The position numbers were made by a program, and so were the translations under genes. 64,000 bases of DNA from positions 124,001 to 188,000 of the forward strand of contig NZ_FRFA01000008.1 of the NCBI RefSeq assembly GCF_900143535.1. Direction: 5' to 3'. This document shows, one piece after another, positions 15,453-23,853 of this stretch (positions are counted from its first letter, which is position 1; every line of letters starts with the position of its first letter). The notes beneath the pieces were generated by a model that worked only from the letters and a program-made list of their open reading frames with translations, did not search any database and was not told the origin of the DNA. Origin of the DNA: Tateyamaria sp. Alg231-49. Lineage in GTDB: Bacteria > Pseudomonadota > Alphaproteobacteria > Rhodobacterales > Rhodobacteraceae.

Positions 15453-16214
15453 TTGCAAGCCGTAATGCGTTCCCTTGTTTTGATCATTCTGTTCAGCACC
15501 ACCGCCTCTAGCCTGAAAGCGGAAACACGCATGTTCGACATCACCGTTACCTACCGGGAACGTATTGCTCTCCCACCAGACGCCGAACTTGACGTCCAGT
15601 TGTTTGCCATATCCCGGGAGGGTAGCGCCAACAAACGTATCGCATCGCAACGGTTTGTCATGGACAAGGTGCCGATGAAAGTCGGGTTGAACTATGATCC
15701 ACAGTTGATTGAGGATGCGAAGACCTACAAGGTCACGGCAACGATCTGGTCAAGCAACCAGCGGCTCTTTCACTCCGACCCGCCGCTGGCCGTGTTCGGA
15801 GATACGGACCCGGATGCGGTGAATATCGTGCTAATGATGATCGCGGAAAACCCGGCAGCCGAAGCGGTTCCGCGAACGGTCACGGGCGTCGAATGGGCCG
15901 TAACTGAGGTTTTCGGCACGCCCTGGCCCAATGACGATCCGGCGACGCTAGTGATTGACGCTGAGGCGAACGTATCGGCCTTTGGCGGATGCAACCGCTT
16001 TCGTGGGCAAGCCATGCTGTCTGATGGCGCCATTACCTTTCCGGCGAATTTCGCCGGGACAATGATGGCCTGTCCGGACTCCTTTGAACAACAGGAGCGA
16101 CGCTTTCTGGACGCACTAGCCCAAGTCGTCGGCTATGTTCGGTACGGGGCCGGGCTGGTCATGGCAGATGCGCAGGGCAACGCGGTTTTGCATTTCGTGG
16201 AACGGCCGGAATAA
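15453..16214 (+). CDS. Exported YbaY-like plus META-domain protein
   Basis: The best start is a TTG at 15453, seven bases after AGGAG; an ATG four codons later has no such box. A signal peptide (MRSLVLIILFSTTASSLKA region) is followed by a YbaY-type beta domain (about residues 25-125: VTYRERIALPPDAELDVQLF) and then a META/HslJ-like domain (VEWAVTEVFG, GGCNRFRGQAMLSDGAITF) with the family's typical GGCNRF turn. META-domain proteins are periplasmic and linked to stress tolerance. There is no lipobox cysteine at the signal end, so it is probably periplasmic. It is transcribed towards the cargo operon, so it is not part of it. Confidence 0.7.
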   Translation: MQAVMRSLVLIILFSTTASSLKAETRMFDITVTYRERIALPPDAELDVQLFAISREGSANKRIASQRFVMDKVPMKVGLNYDPQLIEDAKTYKVTATIWSSNQRLFHSDPPLAVFGDTDPDAVNIVLMMIAENPAAEAVPRTVTGVEWAVTEVFGTPWPNDDPATLVIDAEANVSAFGGCNRFRGQAMLSDGAITFPANFAGTMMACPDSFEQQERRFLDALAQVVGYVRYGAGLVMADAQGNAVLHFVERPE

Positions 16215-16253
16215 CCGCCATCCCGCCCCGTGCTGCGTCCTTGCCCTGCGGCA

Positions 16254-16832
16254 TCAGCGCTGCCGGTTTGCGCAGCCCATCTGATAGCCAACGTTACAAT
16301 GGGCTTTCAGGCGTTCCGTGTCTTCCGAAGACCAGCCCTCGGGCGCGGTGACCTGCACCCACGGCGCGATATAGTCCTGCGAGTAGTACGCATGTCCGTA
16401 TCCCGGGGGCGTGCCGAAAGACAGCGCCAGGTCGAGCGCCAGCTGGAATTGCGTCACCACAGGCATAAAGATCAAATGCTTTGAGGTGTCCGCGGCGGGT
16501 GGATCGTTCAGCAGGGCGATCTGACGCTCGGAGATCCCAGCGGTCTTGGATTTGACGATCCCCAACCAAGCCTGCGCGACCGGATCGAGTTCGTCTTTGG
16601 TCAGAGGGATCAGTCTATGGGCGAGCTCGGCAGTCGAGATGCCGGGATCGACAAGCTCTGTCGGGGGTGCGAAGTCAGCCGATTCTGGCTCGGCTTCCTG
16701 AGGGAACGCCGGGCCGGAGAGAAGGACAACCCCGATAAGGATGAAGGCGAGAAATCCCGCCAGAGCCACAATGACGTGTGCCGCGGCTTGCCGCGGCACG
16801 CAAGCGTAGATCATCGGCCGGTCGTTCATCAT
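16254..16832 (-). CDS. Small membrane-anchored protein of unknown function
   Basis: A 192-residue protein with one hydrophobic segment (about residues 18-42, HVIVALAGFLAFILIGVVLL), then an exported-type domain with ELAHRLIPLTKDELDPVAQAWLGIVKSK. This last segment resembles the periplasmic linker seen in front of some alphaproteobacterial mechanosensitive channels, but no channel domain follows. The start overlaps the hydrolase stop (ATGA), so it is the third gene of the porin-hydrolase operon. Confidence 0.6.
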   Translation of the reverse strand: MMNDRPMIYACVPRQAAAHVIVALAGFLAFILIGVVLLSGPAFPQEAEPESADFAPPTELVDPGISTAELAHRLIPLTKDELDPVAQAWLGIVKSKTAGISERQIALLNDPPAADTSKHLIFMPVVTQFQLALDLALSFGTPPGYGHAYYSQDYIAPWVQVTAPEGWSSEDTERLKAHCNVGYQMGCANRQR

Positions 16833-18172
16833 TCTCGCGACATCAGGAACTCAGCTACTGCCTGATAGGCTGGCAGCGATGTTGGGTCGATAAACCCGTT
16901 CTGGGCCTGCGGGAAAGAGGCCAGTCGCACCAGCACCATCTCGGCGGTTGGATCAACATAGATCGTCTGGCCGTGCACTCCGCGCGCTGCAAAGGCGCCA
17001 TGGTCGTTGTGGAACACCCACCACTGGCTGGTGTAGCTCCCGGCCCCGAAGGTCGGGAACCCATCGCCGAACTTGGACCGGTCGCCACCTGCGCGGATCT
17101 TGTCCACGACTTCGGCCGGGAACAGCCTCTGGCCATTGATCTCGCCTTCGTTCAGCATCAGCTGACCCAGCCGTCCCAGATCGCGCAGACCGGCGGTGAT
17201 GCCGCCCCCCGCGAAGGGCACGCCCTTGCCGTCGACCGTCTGGTAGGCGTCTTGCTCCACCCCCATCCGGCGCCAGAGCCGCTCGGAGGCAAGCTCGGTC
17301 ACCGACTTGCCCGACACGCGGCTGATGATCCAGCCCAGCATGTCAGAGTTGATGGTCTTGTAGTGGAACTCGTCGCCGTGGTTGCCCTCCGGCGGCACCT
17401 GCTGCAGGTATTCCCAATAGCCGTTCGGCCCCTCGTAACCCTCAGGCTTGGGTAGTGGGCTTGCCGCCGCAGAATAGAGCCAGATATCGGCATTGGGATC
17501 GGAGTAATCCTCGGAGTATTGCACGCCCGTGGTCATATCCATGACCTGCCGGACGGTGGCCGTCGCAAAAGCGCTGTCGCCGATTTCGGGAATGACGTCG
17601 CGCACCAGAGCCGTATCGTCGAGCGCGCCTTCGACAACCATGATCTCGGCCAGAAGACCGGTGAAGGATTTGGTCATCGACATGATCGCGTGTTTGCCGT
17701 CTTCTTCGAGGCACCCGAAGTAGCGCTCATACACCACCTCGCCCTTGTGCAGGATCAACATGCCATCGGTGTAGTTGGCATAGAGCGACTCCTCCCAGGT
17801 CATCTCTACATCGCTGTTGTCCGGCGTGAAGGTCACTGCATCGATTTGCGCCCGAAGCTCGGCAAAGTCAGGCGGTGACGGGTAGGTCAGCGGCACCGGT
17901 GCGCCGATACCACGGCTGATTTCTTCGGTGGGCAGGAACTCCCGCAGGTGACAGACCGACCAGCGCAGCCGCGGGAAACTGAAGTAGACGCTGTCGGGTT
18001 GCGTAATCATCTTGTCCTCAGGGGGCGGGAAGCCCTGCATCCAACCCATGACCCTGGGGTCAGAGTCCTGCGCTGAAAGCGGTGCGGATTGCGCATTTGC
18101 GGCTGTTGATGTGCCGATTGCCATCGCGACCCCCGTGGCCAATGCAATGAGATTAAAAGTTGAAGACGACAT
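16829..18172 (-). CDS. Beta-lactamase-fold serine hydrolase (NylB/EstB-like)
   Basis: A 447-residue exported hydrolase of the class C beta-lactamase/6-aminohexanoate-dimer hydrolase group. After a signal peptide (residues 1-27) the core carries the nucleophile motif SMTK (165-168), a Tyr motif in TTGVQYSEDYSDPN, and VHGQTIYVDP where beta-lactamases have KTG. The start at 18172 has a perfect AGGAGG eight bases upstream and lies inside the end of the porin gene (20-bp overlap). These enzymes hydrolyse amides or esters; together with the porin the context suggests uptake and cleavage of an oligomer. The substrate is unknown. Confidence 0.82.
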   Translation of the reverse strand: MSSSTFNLIALATGVAMAIGTSTAANAQSAPLSAQDSDPRVMGWMQGFPPPEDKMITQPDSVYFSFPRLRWSVCHLREFLPTEEISRGIGAPVPLTYPSPPDFAELRAQIDAVTFTPDNSDVEMTWEESLYANYTDGMLILHKGEVVYERYFGCLEEDGKHAIMSMTKSFTGLLAEIMVVEGALDDTALVRDVIPEIGDSAFATATVRQVMDMTTGVQYSEDYSDPNADIWLYSAAASPLPKPEGYEGPNGYWEYLQQVPPEGNHGDEFHYKTINSDMLGWIISRVSGKSVTELASERLWRRMGVEQDAYQTVDGKGVPFAGGGITAGLRDLGRLGQLMLNEGEINGQRLFPAEVVDKIRAGGDRSKFGDGFPTFGAGSYTSQWWVFHNDHGAFAARGVHGQTIYVDPTAEMVLVRLASFPQAQNGFIDPTSLPAYQAVAEFLMSRE

Positions 18173-19661
18173 TGACGAATCCTCCTGTCCAAGGGTCTGC
18201 TTTCCTACCAATGATATTGTCGTTTCCGGCCCCCGGGAAAGAGATCGAGAAACCAGCTGTCAGGAACGTATTTCGGTTGATGATGCGGCTGTATTCGAGA
18301 AAGAGGTCGTCGGCGAGATGTGCGTCGTCAACGCCGGTGATCACGTTGCCATCAATGTTAACACGGGTCGTCTGTCCAAACTGGACGGGGCTGTTCAATT
18401 CGTTGGCGCGGATATGCGCATAGCGCAGCGTCCAGGTATCCTGCTGCGTCGGCTTCACTTGTACGGCCAGCGTCAAAGCGTTCACGTTCGAATTGATGTA
18501 AGTCGAGGCGGATTTCGAGCCCGTCGCCCAAGCGCTCGGGCTGCCCTGGTAGTAAAGCGGATCGAACCGTTCGAGTGCGCTCGTGTCCGGATCGTCACCG
18601 GAAAAAGTCTGATATCCCAAGGTTACGTTGGGCGTCCACGGCGCATTCGCGAAGGTGTAACTGGCCGTCACCCGACCGGCCCAGGCCTCTAGGTCGATCC
18701 GGTCGTTCCTTTGAAGGGCGACCTCACCGGTGAAGGCCCAGTTTTCCAGAGCGCCCTCGAACGGGTTTGTCTTGCCGTAGATCCCAAGGGTCTGGGTTCC
18801 CTCCCGCGCGCCCGGAGTCACCGTCGGGGCGCCGACACCGCCCGGGGCGGCCTGTGGATAGGGCGAGTCGGAATTGAGCACATCGACATACGTTATCCCG
18901 AGATAGCCGCCTCTGGGATCGTCGTAGCGCAGATCGAGCCCCGCCAGTTCGTTGTTGCCGTCCGTCGAAGGCAGTTCGTTCGGATCGAGGTAGAATGCCG
19001 TCCCGGTGATGTTGCCGTAGGAGAGCCGCCCGATCGCGGCGCGCTCCCATGCCTTGCGAGGGCCGAATTTCAGAGCACCGCGCTCGAACCCGCTGGTCGC
19101 CCCATTCGCGATCAGCATACCTGTGCCCAGCGTCAGTTCACGAGGTCCCAGCGACAGGTCATAGGACAAACCGGTGCCCAGATCGCCGCGGATGGCGAGA
19201 TACGCCTCTTCTAACGTCGTGGCGCCATTGTCGCCCGTATCGAAGGCGTCGGTTCCCCATGTATAAGATGAAACTGCGGAGAGCTTTCCATAGAATACCG
19301 CGCCGGTGTCGAGTTGGTATTCGAAGCTGAGACCAGGCTTGATATAGCCTTCGAGCCAGCTGGTGTCGGGGTCGAACCCGCTCCCAGGGGCGGTCGTCGC
19401 AGCGAGGTCCCAGAACAGATTACTTTCGCTAACAGCGTTCAAGCCGAACTGGAGATGACCACGCACCGTTAACCCGTCCGCGTCATGAAACAGCATGGGA
19501 TCGCGCTCTTGCGCATCGGTTGCGACTGAGCTTGCAGACAGGACAACAACTGCGCCTAAAAAACTTTTGTGTGCTTGGATCCACGTAGTGATGAGGTGGC
19601 GGCACCGAGGGATGAAGGCAGTTCGCGGACCTGCATTCAACTCGCTATGGCATGGTCTCAT
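18153..19661 (-). CDS. Outer-membrane alginate-export-like porin
   Basis: About 500 residues with an exported N-terminus (hydrophobic FLGAVVVLSASSVATDAQ near 34-51), many alternating beta strands, and an outer-membrane C-terminus ending VVFNF. The pattern (RGHLQFGLNAVSESNLFWDL at the start of the barrel, FGPRKAWERAAIGRLSYG) is in the style of AlgE-like alginate export/DUF1302 barrels. The true start is unclear: the frame opens at 19661, but the first 30 residues do not look like a normal signal peptide. It is the first gene of the three-gene cargo operon. Confidence 0.7.
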   Translation of the reverse strand: MRPCHSELNAGPRTAFIPRCRHLITTWIQAHKSFLGAVVVLSASSVATDAQERDPMLFHDADGLTVRGHLQFGLNAVSESNLFWDLAATTAPGSGFDPDTSWLEGYIKPGLSFEYQLDTGAVFYGKLSAVSSYTWGTDAFDTGDNGATTLEEAYLAIRGDLGTGLSYDLSLGPRELTLGTGMLIANGATSGFERGALKFGPRKAWERAAIGRLSYGNITGTAFYLDPNELPSTDGNNELAGLDLRYDDPRGGYLGITYVDVLNSDSPYPQAAPGGVGAPTVTPGAREGTQTLGIYGKTNPFEGALENWAFTGEVALQRNDRIDLEAWAGRVTASYTFANAPWTPNVTLGYQTFSGDDPDTSALERFDPLYYQGSPSAWATGSKSASTYINSNVNALTLAVQVKPTQQDTWTLRYAHIRANELNSPVQFGQTTRVNIDGNVITGVDDAHLADDLFLEYSRIINRNTFLTAGFSISFPGAGNDNIIGRKADPWTGGFVNVVFNF

Positions 19662-19769
19662 GTGGTGTCGGCCCCCCCACTTGAACTACTGTCGGAAATT
19701 AGCCTGCGGTGGTTGTCATTCAATGCGATTTGTACCCAAAATGGGCGCGACTTTGGGAAGGCGACGCAC

Positions 19770-20252
19770 ATGCAAACTAAGAACTCGGACTGGGGCGGTT
19801 TTATCAACACGAACTTCCGGTCGATCTGGCCCGTTCATCTCGCCGGTTTCACCCGCCTGCTCGTGCAACTGCGCGCCCGGTTCGATGGCGATCTCGATCT
19901 GATGCTCGTGCTGGCCGTGATCGGGGACCGGACGCGGCCGGAGGAATGGACGCCCGAGCTTCTCACGTATCGACAGATGACCCACGGCGGCGGTGACGAA
20001 CATCGTCAATATCCGATCAATATCCAGTCGGTTTCCGAGTATTCCGGAATCCCGCGCGAGACAGTGCGCCGAAAGGTTGCCGTATTGCAGAGCAAGGGTT
20101 GGGTGACCCGGGGCACGGACGGGTGCCTTGCCATATCCCGAACGGCTGCCGAGGACCTTGAAGACGCGAGCAACGATTCAGTCGCGTATCTCGAAGCGTT
20201 GCTGAAAGTGTTCGACGCGACAAGGGATCGGAGCACCAAGACTACGACCTGA
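19770..20252 (+). CDS. Winged-helix transcriptional regulator, divergent to cargo operon
   Basis: The ATG at 19770 has GGAAGGCG upstream and starts a 160-residue protein; the longer frame upstream would be antisense to the porin start. The N-terminal half is helical (SIWPVHLAGFTRLLVQLRARFDGDLDLMLVLAVIGD). Residues about 95-130 form a winged helix-turn-helix (NIQSVSEYSGIPRETVRRKVAVLQSKGWVTRG). It is divergent from the porin-hydrolase operon and near the right end of the element, so it probably regulates the cargo. Confidence 0.7.
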   Translation: MQTKNSDWGGFINTNFRSIWPVHLAGFTRLLVQLRARFDGDLDLMLVLAVIGDRTRPEEWTPELLTYRQMTHGGGDEHRQYPINIQSVSEYSGIPRETVRRKVAVLQSKGWVTRGTDGCLAISRTAAEDLEDASNDSVAYLEALLKVFDATRDRSTKTTT

Positions 20253-20329
20253 AACCCTGAGCGCCTAGGTGTTTGCCAACTTCACCAAGTATTCTTGCCT
20301 AGGGGCCAATCAGTATCTTTGTTACGCGA

Positions 20330-20353
20330 TCTGCTGCACACTTTGCTGCACAA
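20330..20353. repeat. 12-bp arm-type repeats at right end of second element
   Basis: TCTGCTGCACAC and TTTGCTGCACAA lie next to each other, followed by a degenerate third unit (TCCGCAACACGC). They match the three repeats at 11146-11181 in sequence, orientation and period. Confidence 0.72.
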
Positions 20354-20425
20354 TCCGCAACACGCGGAAGCCCTGATCCAAACAAAATCAACAGCTTAAG
20401 GCATTGATAGAAAACAGCTTTCGGA

Positions 20426-20439
20426 CTGTCTCTCCGCCA
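20426..20439 (+). other. Attachment-site core, tRNA-Ser 3'-end-like (att copy 2)
   Basis: An exact second copy of CTGTCTCTCCGCCA, 9.4 kb from the first, with different flanking bases on both sides. It marks the right end of the second element. Confidence 0.72.
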
Positions 20440-20660
20440 CACAATCTCACAAATATTTGTTTATGTTTCCTTTTTTAAAAGGAAGAGGTCTTACCGGCCC
20501 ATCTACCCACCACTCAGGAAAGCGCGAGGATTCGCCTTTCTGATCCGCCGGTCAATGGGGTGACCTACCCCGTCCAGTTTGGTCGGCGCGAAGAGGCACA
20601 AGCCTCCGAACACGTTGTTGCCGTTAATGTTGTATTTGCCAACGCCATCTCATCTGGACT

Positions 20661-21584
20661 CTAACCAGAAATGATACATTGCGTTGGCCCGGATTTGCCA
20701 AAGTGGTCGCGGCAGGCTTGCGCGAAATCCTGAACAATCCGTCTGGGACGCGTGCTGTCGTAGCCAAGGGCAAGCGTCAGTGGAGGCAGGGTATCTGAGA
20801 TCGGCCGCGCGACGACGGACGCGCCGCCGTATGTTTCATTGGTCAGAGGGAGCATATTGAGGATCGCGCATCCCCTTTCAGCGGCGACAAGACTGCGCAC
20901 CATTTCAGTTGAGTTCGCATAGGCCACAACGGGCGCCTGCCGCGTGCCGGATTGAAATAGCCCTTCGTAATAGGAGGCCGCCACTGGCCGGTTCAGAACA
21001 ACCAAGGGTTCTTTTGCAATCTGAGCCATAGTGACCACGTCAAACCGCGCCAACGGGTGGGCCTTGGGCAACAAGCAGTACGGCGGCGCCGTGATCAACG
21101 TGTCAAATTCGATCGACGGGCGAACACCCTCCGCAACAAACAGGATGGCGTCGTATGTTCCGTTAAGCAGCCCGTCTTGGGCGTCATCGTTGTTACATTC
21201 TTCCAGCTCAAGTGTGGCATCTGCGGTGTTGGACAAGAACGCATCAAACACTTGCGGCAAGAACGCGGGAGCGATGGGGGCATAGTACCCGATCTTGAGG
21301 GTCCCGCTTTGCGATTGCTTCAGCGCTGTGCCTTCAAGCAGAAGCGATTGGTAGTCTTCCAACAAATGTTCGCATTTTCGCGCCACATCCCGCCCTGCCG
21401 CATTCGCTTTTATCCCCCGCGCGCGCTGGCGGATCACAAGGGTCAGATCAAACTCCGCTTCGACCTGATCAATCGCACTGGATACCGCCGAGGCTGCGAT
21501 ATTCAGCTCTGCCGCTGCTTTTGCGATACTGCCATGACGCAGGGCAGTCGTGAAGTATTCCATCGCTTTAAGGGTCAGTGCCAT
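20661..21584 (-). CDS. LysR-family transcriptional regulator
   Basis: A 307-residue LysR regulator. The helix-turn-helix lies at about 2-60 (MALTLKAMEYFTTALRHGS, IAKAAAELNIAASAVSSAIDQVE) and is followed by a substrate-binding domain (GTLKIGYYAPIAPAFLPQVFDAF from about 92). The start at 21584 is at the usual family position; the frame extends upstream over the divergent gene and was trimmed. It is divergent from the fatty-acid-hydroxylase gene across 100 bp and probably controls it. Confidence 0.9.
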   Translation of the reverse strand: MALTLKAMEYFTTALRHGSIAKAAAELNIAASAVSSAIDQVEAEFDLTLVIRQRARGIKANAAGRDVARKCEHLLEDYQSLLLEGTALKQSQSGTLKIGYYAPIAPAFLPQVFDAFLSNTADATLELEECNNDDAQDGLLNGTYDAILFVAEGVRPSIEFDTLITAPPYCLLPKAHPLARFDVVTMAQIAKEPLVVLNRPVAASYYEGLFQSGTRQAPVVAYANSTEMVRSLVAAERGCAILNMLPLTNETYGGASVVARPISDTLPPLTLALGYDSTRPRRIVQDFAQACRDHFGKSGPTQCIISG

Positions 21585-21686
21585 CCGGTATCTCTGAATT
21601 TGTGATGATGTTGGTCTTTTAATACTATTTTTCCGTCTAAATAAATCATGCCAAACTAAGCGCGCAATTTGTCGAGGAGACGATTG
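21585..21686. promoter_or_regulatory. Divergent promoter region, LysR / fatty-acid hydroxylase
   Basis: A 102-bp AT-rich region between two divergent starts, the expected binding place for the LysR protein. I did not find one unambiguous operator. Confidence 0.45.
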
Positions 21687-22673
21687 ATGTCTGACGCTCA
21701 ACTGAAAGGCTGGAACCACACGCCGAACGTGCCGCTGCAAGTGTCGCCATTCTTCAGCTGGCCGCCGCGCCCTATGGCCATGATCAAGTGGTTCTGGAAC
21801 TCGTGGTTCTTCATCACAGAACGATTGATCGTGGTCGCGATCGCCTGCATCTCGTTCTACTGGTTTCAACCACCGTTAGAGGAAACACGCACACTGGCCT
21901 TCGGGTGGATTGCACAGATGTTCATCCGCAACGTCGCATTGATGACGCTGGTTGCGGGCGGGCTGCATCTTTACTTCTACACCTTCACCAAGCAGGGGCA
22001 GGACCTAAAATACGACCCGCGCCCACTGATGAAAAACGGGCGGCAGTTCACGCTGGGCGGTCAAATCCGTGACAACATGTTCTGGACCATCGCAAGCGGC
22101 GTCACGGTTTGGACCTGTTACGAGGTGCTGATGTTCTGGTCGATGGCCAATGGCTATGCGCCGATGCTGACATGGGCCGCGCATCCGATCTGGTTCATCG
22201 CGCTCTTTCTGCTGATCCCCGTTTGGGAAAGCTTCTATTTCTACTGGATTCACCGGTTCCTGCACATTCCGTTCTTTTATAAACATGTCCACGCGCTGCA
22301 TCACCGTAACATCAACGTGGGTCCGTGGTCGGGCATGGCGATGCATCCGGTTGAGCATTTGATCTTCCTTGGGTCCGTGCTGATCCACTTTGTCGTAGCA
22401 GCCCACCCCGTGCATATTCTGTTCCATCTGCAGTACTATGCGCTGACAGCAGCGACGACCCACACTGGGTTCGAAGGGATGGTGGTCAAAGACAAGAACC
22501 GCCTGAAGTTGGGGACATTCCACCACCAGATGCACCACCGCTATTTCGAATGTAACTACGGATCGCTTGAACTGCCGTGGGACAAGTGGTTTGGCTCGTT
22601 CCATGACGGAACTGTGGAATCCGACGCGAAGATCCGCGAACGTCGCAAGAAATTTACGAACGGGGCCAAGTGA
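21687..22673 (+). CDS. Fatty-acid hydroxylase / sterol-desaturase-family membrane enzyme
   Basis: A 328-residue integral membrane di-iron enzyme. Hydrophobic segments are at about 35-65, 72-95, 125-150 and 170-190. The histidine clusters are HRFLH, HALHH and HHQMHH, as in the fatty-acid hydroxylase superfamily, which hydroxylates or desaturates lipids and carotenoids. The ATG at 21687 has GGAGA upstream; a start six codons earlier lacks it. The gene is followed closely by a decayed hydroxymethyltransferase-like gene. The substrate is unknown. Confidence 0.85.
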   Translation: MSDAQLKGWNHTPNVPLQVSPFFSWPPRPMAMIKWFWNSWFFITERLIVVAIACISFYWFQPPLEETRTLAFGWIAQMFIRNVALMTLVAGGLHLYFYTFTKQGQDLKYDPRPLMKNGRQFTLGGQIRDNMFWTIASGVTVWTCYEVLMFWSMANGYAPMLTWAAHPIWFIALFLLIPVWESFYFYWIHRFLHIPFFYKHVHALHHRNINVGPWSGMAMHPVEHLIFLGSVLIHFVVAAHPVHILFHLQYYALTAATTHTGFEGMVVKDKNRLKLGTFHHQMHHRYFECNYGSLELPWDKWFGSFHDGTVESDAKIRERRKKFTNGAK

Positions 22674-22674
22674 C

Positions 22675-22945
22675 ATGGGAGGGATGACAGTCAAGGATCT
22701 GATGGGCGCACAAGGGAAACGTACAATCGCCTGCGTCCAGGTTGCCCGCGAAAAAGAGGCGATTGCCGCGTCCAAGCCTGGCTGGACATGATCGGCACGG
22801 CCTGAGTACCAGAGCGTTCACATTTCGCCAAAGCCGCCCCTGACACGCATTTCCAGTTTGGCCTGCCTTGGGCAAACACACAGACGCGACCGAGGCATTG
22901 CACGATGTAATGGGTGCGATGATGGCGGGCGCAGCCGGTCTGTTG
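22675..22945 (+). pseudogene. Decayed ketopantoate-hydroxymethyltransferase-like gene
   Basis: The gene starts two bases after the hydroxylase stop with MGGMTVKDLMGAQGKRTIACVQVAREKEAIAASKPG. A frame change then gives DMIGTA, followed by TGA where the family would have a codon, then VPERSHFAKAAPDTHFQFGLPW. A further frame change gives HTDATEALHDVMGAMMAGAAG. The text then stops at an insertion-sequence remnant. It resembles the N-terminal third of a PanB-like (beta/alpha)8 enzyme; the exact family is by eye. At least two frameshifts, one nonsense codon and the insertion show that it is dead. Confidence 0.7.
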
Positions 22946-23063
22946 TGGCGACCCGCACAGTACCTCAACCTGCTGTAACTTAGTGATAATCTCTTCTGGC
23001 TTGTGTCGTTTGATTCCCATGTTTGATCCTCCGAATCCTAACTATGGGGGCGGACCATTTCAG
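22946..23063 (-). mobile_element. IS3-family remnant: OrfA start and one terminal repeat
   Basis: On the minus strand an ATG at 23020 behind CGGAGGATC starts MGIKRHKPEEIITKLQQVEVL, the N-terminus of an IS3-group OrfA (transposase helix-turn-helix subunit). It is cut off after about 22 codons at the junction with the decayed gene. Upstream, TGAAATGGTCCGCCCCC at about 23047-23063 looks like the IS terminal repeat. No other part of the IS remains. Confidence 0.65.
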
Positions 23064-23134
23064 TGGGAGAAGATCAGGTCGCTGCACGTTGCCTGAGCGA
23101 CCGCCTTACGAACGAAGCCGCCTTTCGCTCGTTC

Positions 23135-23818
23135 TCAGCAAGGACTGGCTTTCAGTTGATTTTGTTCCTTGAGAACCTCGGCAACATTCGCCTCAAGAAT
23201 GGCGTAACTTATGTTCCCGAATAATATCTGCCGACCATTGTTGATCACGTAAGTTGGGCTGCCTTTTACCCCTGTCGATTGGGCGAGCTCATAATCACTG
23301 ATCAGCTGTGCCATAGCTTCACCCGTTTCGATCCTTTTGCAGACATCAGAAAACTCTAGTCCGATGCCTTCGCTAACGTCTTTTTGAACGGACCAGTCAG
23401 AGATGTCTTGTGCGTCCTCAAAGAATGCAGAACGAAGTGCTCTTGCGGCTCTCACAGACAGACGCGATTGATAATCTGGTGCGCATTCATCTTGAGCCAC
23501 CAGTTCCACAGCTTTCAGAAAAAGATGCGGGCTGGCCGAGGAGAGAGGTCGGGTTTCGGACCAGACTTTCTGATGTACCTTTATGGCGTCAAAGCCACGC
23601 GCCACGTCCTGCACGTGGTGGGCATACCCGTCAAAGCCACCTTTGTTTCCCCACAGTTTGGAAATCTTTGCTTTGGTATCTGGAAATACCGAAGTGTAGT
23701 GCACTTCGATATCTACTTGGTCGCCAAACCGCTCAGCGAGCCGATAGAGAGGCGACTGTCCGATAAAGGCCCAGATGCATAGGATGTCGGAGAAGTGAAC
23801 CAATTTCAGCGGGCTCAT
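23135..23818 (-). CDS. DsbA/FrnE-fold protein with incomplete active site
   Basis: A 227-residue thioredoxin-fold protein of the DsbA/2-hydroxychromene-carboxylate-isomerase group. The first strand and active-site loop read FSDILCIWAFIGQ (8-20): where FrnE-type oxidoreductases have CPWC, only the first cysteine remains. The cis-proline loop is GVKGSPTYVINNGRQ (about 182-196). There is no signal peptide, so it is cytosolic. Loss of the second cysteine argues against disulfide exchange by the usual mechanism and for an isomerase, glutathione-transferase-like or monothiol role. It lies downstream of the rhodanese gene. Confidence 0.75.
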   Translation of the reverse strand: MSPLKLVHFSDILCIWAFIGQSPLYRLAERFGDQVDIEVHYTSVFPDTKAKISKLWGNKGGFDGYAHHVQDVARGFDAIKVHQKVWSETRPLSSASPHLFLKAVELVAQDECAPDYQSRLSVRAARALRSAFFEDAQDISDWSVQKDVSEGIGLEFSDVCKRIETGEAMAQLISDYELAQSTGVKGSPTYVINNGRQILFGNISYAILEANVAEVLKEQNQLKASPC

Positions 23819-23853
23819 AGAATTTGGTCCTTAGTTGCGGAAATGATGATGGC

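Larger units (their letters stand above)
20253..20660. other. Right end of second element and chromosomal junction
   Basis: About 400 bp without a gene. It holds the right arm-type repeats and the second copy of the tRNA-Ser-like core, then a small A/T-rich palindrome at 20467-20484 (TTCCTTTT-tt-AAAAGGAA) that could be the original terminator downstream of the tRNA. Nothing else is seen up to the LysR gene. Confidence 0.5.

Noticed and set aside
22005-22775. Minus-strand frame of 256 codons
   Set aside because: Antisense to the fatty-acid hydroxylase, whose histidine clusters are intact.
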